Assembly: GCF_900103365.1 (NCBI RefSeq)
Contig: NZ_LT629703.1
Location: forward strand, 5,752,501 to 5,816,500
Direction: 5' to 3'
Length of the DNA stretch: 64,000 nt
Origin: Afipia sp. GAS231
Lineage (GTDB): Bacteria; Pseudomonadota; Alphaproteobacteria; Rhizobiales; Xanthobacteraceae
Shown: piece by piece, positions 63,434 through 64,000 of the stretch
Layout: every line of letters starts with the position of its first letter
How positions within the stretch are numbered: the first letter of the stretch is position 1
The notes under the pieces: model-generated
What the model saw: the letters and a program-made list of their open reading frames with translations, nothing else
Told to the model about the DNA's origin: nothing
The model's database searches: none
Position numbers and translations under genes: made by a program

Positions 63434-63634
63434 GGGATACTCCTCACCCCTGTCCGGATTTTGGCGGCCGGGGCTTCCACTTTACCACATTCAAGAATTG
63501 AGCCACGTTCAACTTAAACGGGCAGGCCGTCGGTCGATCACAAATGCTGGGGGAACCAAAAGCATCAAGTCTGCCAAGCGATTACCAAGATCGCGGCCTT
63601 ATTCTTCAAATTGTTCGGCCATGGATGCTTTCAC

Positions 63635-63784
63635 GTGACCGAATCGATCGAGATCGCCCGGCGGGAAAATCACCGGGACGTCGCGGGCCGAACGAGTTGC
63701 GTGCCCAACAGCGGCGAGGTCGACCGCCTCTATTTTTGCAGTCTGTATATCCGCGAACCTAACGGCATCAGAAGACGACGATAG
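63635..63784 (+). CDS. Possible small protein (49 aa)
   Basis: GTG at 63635 to TAG at 63784 reads a charged, Arg-rich peptide (VTESIEIARRENHRDVAGR, SGEVDRLYFCSLYIREPNG, IRRRR). It has protein-like order but only a weak ribosome site and no family match. The rest of the 357-base gap (63434-63790) shows nothing. Weak case. Confidence 0.3.
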   Translation: MTESIEIARRENHRDVAGRTSCVPNSGEVDRLYFCSLYIREPNGIRRRR

Positions 63785-63790
63785 CGATGG

Positions 63791-64000
63791 CTACCTTGCT
63801 TCGCAGCGGGCTTTGCGCTCCTCTTCGGCTCGCGTCGCGCGCTCCAATCTCGCCCGTATTTCCTCTACTGAAGAAACGACCTCCTCGAACACTTTCGGCT
63901 CTTCTGCGGGTCCATTGTAGGCGCTGGCGAAATCGATCAGCGGTACGGTCAAGCTGATCGGCGAATTGGCTTTGTCGATCGCTTCAAGAACAAGCATCCG
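63791..64000 (-). CDS. Hypothetical protein, cut by the right edge
   Basis: Minus-strand frame open to the window end. The visible part (LVLEAIDKANSPISLTVPLI, FASAYNGPAEEPKVFEEVV, SVEEIRARLERATRAEEE) is acidic then helical and charged, ending RKARCEAR. An ATG at 63997 could be the start or an internal Met, so the gene may continue beyond the window. No family recognised. Its coiled-coil-like tail is the only structural hint. Confidence 0.55.
   Translation of the reverse strand, partial: RMLVLEAIDKANSPISLTVPLIDFASAYNGPAEEPKVFEEVVSSVEEIRARLERATRAEEERKARCEAR

Overview
The window reads as chromosomal DNA of an alphaproteobacterium of the Bradyrhizobium/Rhodopseudomonas kind. The basis is uniformly high GC with strong G/C third-position bias, and proteins of typical rhizobial type: ClpS, PdxH, RibB with a degenerate second domain, glutaryl-CoA dehydrogenase, DmdB-like ligase, and a nucleoside deoxyribosyltransferase - TlyA - RNA methyltransferase operon. 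Several families of short palindromic intergenic repeats support this. I see no tRNA, rRNA, insertion sequence, prophage, CRISPR array or plasmid function. This is mainly core chromosome with some regulatory islands and decayed genes.

Layout. 1-9069: an indolepyruvate ferredoxin oxidoreductase cut by the left edge, a small secreted protein, a Tat-exported PhoD-like phosphatase, a 42-residue membrane peptide, an aldo/keto reductase, a thiolase, a His-rich secreted protein with a candidate EcfG stress promoter, and a Tat-exported amidohydrolase. 9164-14386: a frameshifted BzdR/BoxR-type regulator remnant, an EamA exporter, a MocR-like aminotransferase, a DUF3124 protein, a Kef-type antiporter and a truncated Bug-type binding protein. 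14617-25583: RibB-type riboflavin enzyme, glutaryl-CoA dehydrogenase, MBL hydrolase, DUF1499 protein, a polytopic membrane protein, acyl-CoA ligase, extensin-like protein, L,D-transpeptidase and a CorA transporter. 25833-29072: a small Cys-containing protein, SDR and pdxH (coupled), a lipoprotein-like protein and a DnaJ-type co-chaperone.

29486-38747 is the most regulatory stretch. It has an ECF sigma/anti-sigma pair whose non-coding DNA carries a phased short repeat, then a phosphatase, chorismate synthase, a GMC oxidoreductase and a nucleotide cyclase. It ends with two SDR genes and an ECF sigma factor with a SnoaL-like C-terminal domain. Both SDR genes are preceded by nearly identical promoter-like blocks with the same 17-bp spacing, which suggests a self-contained sigma-factor regulon.

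38751-48226: clpS, a di-haem cytochrome c, a DUF1194 protein, a nitrate/sulfonate-like ABC importer with a duplicated fused permease and no binding protein, two small genes, an orphan CsoR/FrmR-family repressor preceded by two 16-bp palindromes, and the overlapping deoxyribosyltransferase - tlyA - RNA methyltransferase operon. 48415-56117: dxs, a membrane alpha/beta-hydrolase-like protein, xseB, a histone-deacetylase family enzyme, a 5'-nucleotidase and an enoyl-CoA hydratase. 56284-64000: a VOC dioxygenase remnant, a LysR regulator divergent from a two-gene RND efflux operon, a PHB-depolymerase-like secreted esterase, and a partial gene at the right edge.

Best candidates for something new are the ECF-SnoaL/SDR module (36106-38747), the orphan CsoR-like repressor with tandem operators (45207-45523) and the phased GTCTATTCC array at the other ECF locus (30264-30980).
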